DNA of 64,000 nt from Pseudovibrio sp947494035. GTDB taxonomy: Bacteria; Pseudomonadota; Alphaproteobacteria; Rhizobiales; Stappiaceae. Under the pieces are notes generated by a model. It was given only the letters and a program-made list of their open reading frames with translations, searched no databases and was not told the origin of the DNA. Below, piece after piece: positions 60,987 to 64,000 of this stretch. Each line of letters starts with the position of its first letter. Positions within the stretch are counted from its first letter, which is position 1. The position numbers and the translations under genes were made by a program. The stretch is taken from assembly GCA_947494035.1 (NCBI GenBank), contig CANLTN010000021.1, positions 1 through 64,000 of the forward strand. Direction: 5' to 3'.

Positions 60987-62105
60987 ATGAGTGAAACTAA
61001 TTTCGCCTTTGTTGCGACCTCTGAAAAACCTCAGTTACCGCCTCCTCAGGGCACAACCGGTGCTGTTGGCTGGGTTCGTGAAAACCTGTTCTCCTCGCCG
61101 CTTAACACGATTCTGACGCTGCTCTCCCTGTTCGTCGTCTATTCGACTATTCCGGGCGTGGTGAACTGGGCGTTTGTGAATTCTGTGTGGAATGCAAATT
61201 CTCTGGATGAGTGCCGGGCACTGACTGAAAACGGCGCTTGCTGGGCGGTTATTCGCGAGCGTTATCATCAGTTCCTGTTCGGTTTCTATCCGAGTGAGCT
61301 TTACTGGCGTCCTCTTCTTGCATTTGGCTTGTTGTTTGTGGCGCTTGTTCCAGCTCTTTGGGATGGTATGCCGAAGCGCAGCGTGGCGCTGATCGGCTCC
61401 ATGGCTTACCCGTTTGTGGCGTTCTGGCTGATTTGGGGTGGTCTTGGCCTTGAGCCGGTTTCCTCCACCAAGCTGGGCGGTCTGCTGCTGACCATGATCA
61501 TTGGTGTTTCCGGTATCTCGTTCTCGCTGCCGATCGGTATTGTGCTGGCGCTATCGCGTAGTTCAAACCTGCCAATCGTGAAGTCGCTGGCGGTTATCTT
61601 CATCGAGTTCATTCGCGGTGTGCCGCTGATCACTTTGCTGTTTGTTGCGCACGTGCTGCTCAACTACTTCCTGCCAAAGGGCGTAAACTTCGACATCGTG
61701 CTGCGTGTTGTCATCATGGTGACGCTGTTTGCAAGTGCCTACATGGCGGAGGTTATTCGTGGTGGTCTGGCTGCTTTGCCGAAGGGGCAGTATGAGGCTG
61801 CGGATGCGCTTGGTCTTGGTTATTGGCAGAGCATGCGTCTGATTATTCTGCCGCAAGCGATGAAAATCTCCATCCCGGGAATCGTGAATACCTTTATTGG
61901 CCTGTTCAAAGATACTACACTGGTACTGATCATTGGCCTGATGGATCCTCTCGGACTGGTTGCGCCAACATTGGCTGATCAACGCTGGAATGGTATTTAT
62001 GTGGAACTTTATGCGTTTATCGCGTTCATGTTCTTTATCTTCTGCTTTGCAATGTCCCGATATTCAATGTATCTGGAACGCAAACTGCATACCGGCCACC
62101 GCTAG
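60987..62105 (+). CDS. aapM: General L-amino acid ABC transporter, permease AapM
   Basis: A 372-residue permease partner of AapQ. The FIEFIRGVPLITLLFVAHVLLNYFLP segment and EAA loop LPKGQYEAADALGLGYWQSMRLIILPQAMKISIPG are typical, and the N-terminal extension with VNWAFVNSVWNANSLDECRAL is AapM-specific. AapQ and AapM form the membrane channel. Confidence 0.96.
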   Translation: MSETNFAFVATSEKPQLPPPQGTTGAVGWVRENLFSSPLNTILTLLSLFVVYSTIPGVVNWAFVNSVWNANSLDECRALTENGACWAVIRERYHQFLFGFYPSELYWRPLLAFGLLFVALVPALWDGMPKRSVALIGSMAYPFVAFWLIWGGLGLEPVSSTKLGGLLLTMIIGVSGISFSLPIGIVLALSRSSNLPIVKSLAVIFIEFIRGVPLITLLFVAHVLLNYFLPKGVNFDIVLRVVIMVTLFASAYMAEVIRGGLAALPKGQYEAADALGLGYWQSMRLIILPQAMKISIPGIVNTFIGLFKDTTLVLIIGLMDPLGLVAPTLADQRWNGIYVELYAFIAFMFFIFCFAMSRYSMYLERKLHTGHR

Positions 62106-62120
62106 TCGCCTGGTGCGTGC

Positions 62121-62142
62121 TTGATACGTACTTGATACGTAC
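62121..62142 (+). repeat. Tandem 11-base repeat between aapM and aapP
   Basis: Two exact copies of TTGATACGTAC are followed by a degenerate third (TTGACCCGTGC). The 72-base gap otherwise contains only the aapP ribosome-binding site. Confidence 0.7.
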
Positions 62143-62177
62143 TTGACCCGTGCCAAAAGAAACTCGGAGTTATAAAA

Positions 62178-62978
62178 ATGAGTGACGTAAACCTTGCCGA
62201 AGATATCCAGGCGGACCGCTCGAAAATGCATGTATCCGATACCGATGTGGCTATCGAGATTACTGGTATGAACAAGTGGTACGGAGACTTTCACGTTCTG
62301 CGCGACATTAACCTGAAGGTTATGCGCGGCGAGCGGATCGTTATCTGTGGCCCTTCCGGTTCTGGTAAATCTACCATGATCCGCTGCATCAACCGTCTTG
62401 AAGAGCATCAGAAGGGCCGGATCATCGTTGATGGTATCGAGCTGACTTCTGACCTGAAGAAGATTGATGAAATTCGCCGTGAAGTGGGTATGTGCTTCCA
62501 GCACTTCAACCTGTTCCCGCATCTGACCATTTTGGAGAACTGTACACTGGCTCCAATCTGGGTTCGCAAGATGCCTAAGAAGCAGGCCGAAGAGATTGCG
62601 ATGCACTACCTTGAGCGTGTGAAGATCCCTGAGCAGGCCAACAAGTATCCTGGTCAGCTTTCCGGTGGTCAGCAGCAGCGTGTGGCGATTGCTCGCTCGC
62701 TGTGCATGAACCCGAAGGTTATGCTGTTCGATGAGCCGACCTCTGCGCTTGATCCTGAGATGATCAAGGAAGTGCTGGACGTGATGATCGGTCTGGCGGA
62801 AGAGGGCATGACAATGCTCTGCGTGACCCACGAAATGGGCTTTGCCCGTAAAGTGGCAAACCGTGTGATCTTCATGGATCAGGGCCAGATTGTTGAGCAG
62901 AATGAGCCAGAGCCATTCTTCACCAATCCACAGCATGAGCGTACAAAGCTGTTCCTCTCCCAGATCCTCAACCACTGA
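62178..62978 (+). CDS. aapP: General L-amino acid ABC transporter, ATPase AapP
   Basis: A 266-residue ABC ATPase that energises AapQM. Walker A is CGPSGSGKSTMIRC, the Q-loop MCFQHFNLFPHLT, the signature LSGGQQQRVAIARSL, Walker B VMLFDEPTSALDPE, and the H-loop VTHEMGFARKVA. Length and the GSVRRCINRLEEHQ-type helical region fit polar amino-acid importers. It is the last gene of the aap operon, followed by a strong terminator. Confidence 0.97.
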   Translation: MSDVNLAEDIQADRSKMHVSDTDVAIEITGMNKWYGDFHVLRDINLKVMRGERIVICGPSGSGKSTMIRCINRLEEHQKGRIIVDGIELTSDLKKIDEIRREVGMCFQHFNLFPHLTILENCTLAPIWVRKMPKKQAEEIAMHYLERVKIPEQANKYPGQLSGGQQQRVAIARSLCMNPKVMLFDEPTSALDPEMIKEVLDVMIGLAEEGMTMLCVTHEMGFARKVANRVIFMDQGQIVEQNEPEPFFTNPQHERTKLFLSQILNH

Positions 62979-62997
62979 TCTGGTCAGAGCTATCAAT

Positions 62998-63030
62998 CAA
63001 AAGCCCCGCTGTTTCAGCGGGGCTTTTTTT
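62998..63030 (+). terminator. aap operon terminator
   Basis: AAAGCCCCGCTG and CAGCGGGGCTTT form a 12-base perfect stem with a TTT loop and eight T. Confidence 0.93.
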
Positions 63031-63038
63031 TGTCTGTT

Positions 63039-63145
63039 GCTAGAGCGCGTTGCGTTCATATGCATTCACGGGCCAAGCTCTAGTTCGTTATTTTCACGTG
63101 TATTCCTACCCCAAAATCAGGGTCACTTTTCGGGAATATCTGTAG
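63039..63145 (-). repeat. Dispersed ~107-bp repeat, copy 2
   Basis: Reading the minus strand gives the modules of copy 1 in the same order: ATTCCCGAAAAGTG, GGAATACACGTGAAAATAA, CTAGAGCTTG, CATATGAACG, GCTCTAG. It sits between the aap terminator and the end of the last gene. Confidence 0.75.
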
Positions 63146-63155
63146 AATGCTGACT

Positions 63156-64000
63156 TCACTCGAGCCACCCGTATTCTTTGAGAATCCGGAGGTTTCTTAG
63201 AGTGACAATTCCGCGGCATTCCGCGAGGACACCTTCAGATAGTGCAGGCCAGTTGATTGGCCAGCTTCCATCCTCCTGTTGCTGATTGATGAGGGCTTGG
63301 AGGTGAGGTTGAATTTCGTCTTTTGTGAAAAACCGTGCAGCCGGGCTTGCCGGACTCGGGGCAAAGTGCAGCGGCGAGAAAACATATCCATCAGCATTGG
63401 TTTGGAAAACTGTGGCCTGTCTCAGTAGCTTCCCTAGTTCCTGCAGGGCTTGTTCTGCTCGCTTGGTGTCTGGGTTGCTTGCGAGAAAAGCCAGACCCGT
63501 TTGAATGGAGTGGGAGCTTGTAGCGTCGAGTCGAGTTATGGCGTGCCAGCAGAACTCCTCTGCACGTTTCATCCAGGGGTGAGAGATCCCATTTTCCCAA
63601 AGCTTTGACAGGATCACCCCCGTTGGATTGATAGAGCTGGCTTGTGGTTCTTCGCAGGCCCACCAGAAGGCTCTTGGTGCAGCTTCAACAGTTGGGTGTG
63701 AGAATGGTAAGCCGCCATCAGGGTTCGTGAGCTCATGGAGGGCATCACAGATTAAGAGGAACTTATCGGGCTCTGCGTTTATGGTATCCAGCAGTTCCAT
63801 TGCGACTGCCTGATCGATGGGTTGGGGCGCAGAGGCTCGTTTGTCTGGCTCCAAGCCGTAGCCATAAAGACCGTTCGCATGTTGATATGCGGCTAATGCC
63901 CGCTCAATCGGCTTCGTTGGTCCTGATTCAAAATGAAACGAGAACAAGTGCCTCTCGAGGAGCCTTGCATTGGCATATATGTAATCGCGTGCTTGTGCTA
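63156..64000 (-). CDS. Prenyltransferase/squalene-cyclase-fold-like protein (5' truncated by window edge)
   Basis: The C-terminal 281 or so residues of a longer protein; the frame runs open to the window edge as ARDYIYANARLLERHLFSFHF. It shows alpha-alpha barrel repeats with LHELTNPDGGLPFSHPTV and LINQQQEDGSWPINWPAL; the DGG and DGSWP turns resemble QW-type repeats of terpene-cyclase/prenyltransferase folds. Catalytic motifs are not visible in this part, so function is open. Confidence 0.7.
   Translation of the reverse strand, partial: AQARDYIYANARLLERHLFSFHFESGPTKPIERALAAYQHANGLYGYGLEPDKRASAPQPIDQAVAMELLDTINAEPDKFLLICDALHELTNPDGGLPFSHPTVEAAPRAFWWACEEPQASSINPTGVILSKLWENGISHPWMKRAEEFCWHAITRLDATSSHSIQTGLAFLASNPDTKRAEQALQELGKLLRQATVFQTNADGYVFSPLHFAPSPASPAARFFTKDEIQPHLQALINQQQEDGSWPINWPALSEGVLAECRGIVTLRNLRILKEYGWLE

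Overview
The window is chromosomal DNA of an alphaproteobacterium. Evidence for this is the hom-glpX-recJ order, the AapJQMP general amino-acid transporter, a Lys-type (K+-independent) proton-pumping pyrophosphatase, class I PHA synthase, the alphaproteobacterial CtaA type, a CBP3-like bc1 chaperone, and DUF2842/DUF177/DUF2793 proteins. Moderate GC, a marine-type gene content and a dispersed repeat of the rhizobial kind suggest a Pseudovibrio/Stappiaceae-like Hyphomicrobiales. That genus-level guess is inference only. No CRISPR array, insertion sequence or intact prophage was seen.

Layout. 0-6 kb: MdaB quinone reductase, a broken P-loop kinase remnant, a GltS-like membrane protein, an MFS exporter and hppA. 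6.4-11.5 kb: bamE, divergent from a CBP3 chaperone-yceD-plsX-fabH-ihfA-merR run (envelope and fatty-acid housekeeping). 11.6-15.2 kb: an Lrp/AsnC regulator divergent from a 1020-residue kinase-M23-aminotransferase fusion. 15.5-17.4 kb: an orphan phage/GTA-like trio (MazG-like, DUF2793, GH108 muramidase). 17.5-19.2 kb: an exported amidohydrolase and tRNA-Pro(GGG). 19.3-29.1 kb: a polysaccharide locus (polymerase/ligase, sugar-phosphate transferase, GT4, Wza, Wzc-like protein, FemAB-like acyltransferase, deacetylase) whose parts list resembles holdfast/unipolar-polysaccharide adhesin loci.

29-41 kb: mostly housekeeping: ctaA, metY, a CoA-binding protein, enoyl-CoA hydratase, a thioesterase, a secreted gluzincin peptidase, rplM-rpsI and phaC. 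41.5-49.3 kb: a small lipoprotein, aminotransferase-hom-glpX-recJ, two convergent GNAT genes and DUF423. 49.5-53.9 kb: M3 oligopeptidase and three tandem CAP-domain lipoproteins. 54.1-58.1 kb: a translationally coupled four-gene lipid-linked sugar operon (GT39, PAP2 phosphatase, GT2, LAB_N protein). 58.7-63.0 kb: aapJQMP. The window ends inside a prenyltransferase-fold-like protein.

The most interesting parts are the compact adhesin-like polysaccharide locus with its Wzc-like protein lacking a P-loop, the three-domain fusion with a divergent Lrp regulator, the CAP lipoprotein triplication with signs of gene conversion, and the four-gene lipid sugar-modification operon. Two copies of a roughly 107-bp dispersed repeat lie in opposite orientation 14 kb apart. 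All family names come from reading motifs; no database search was run.
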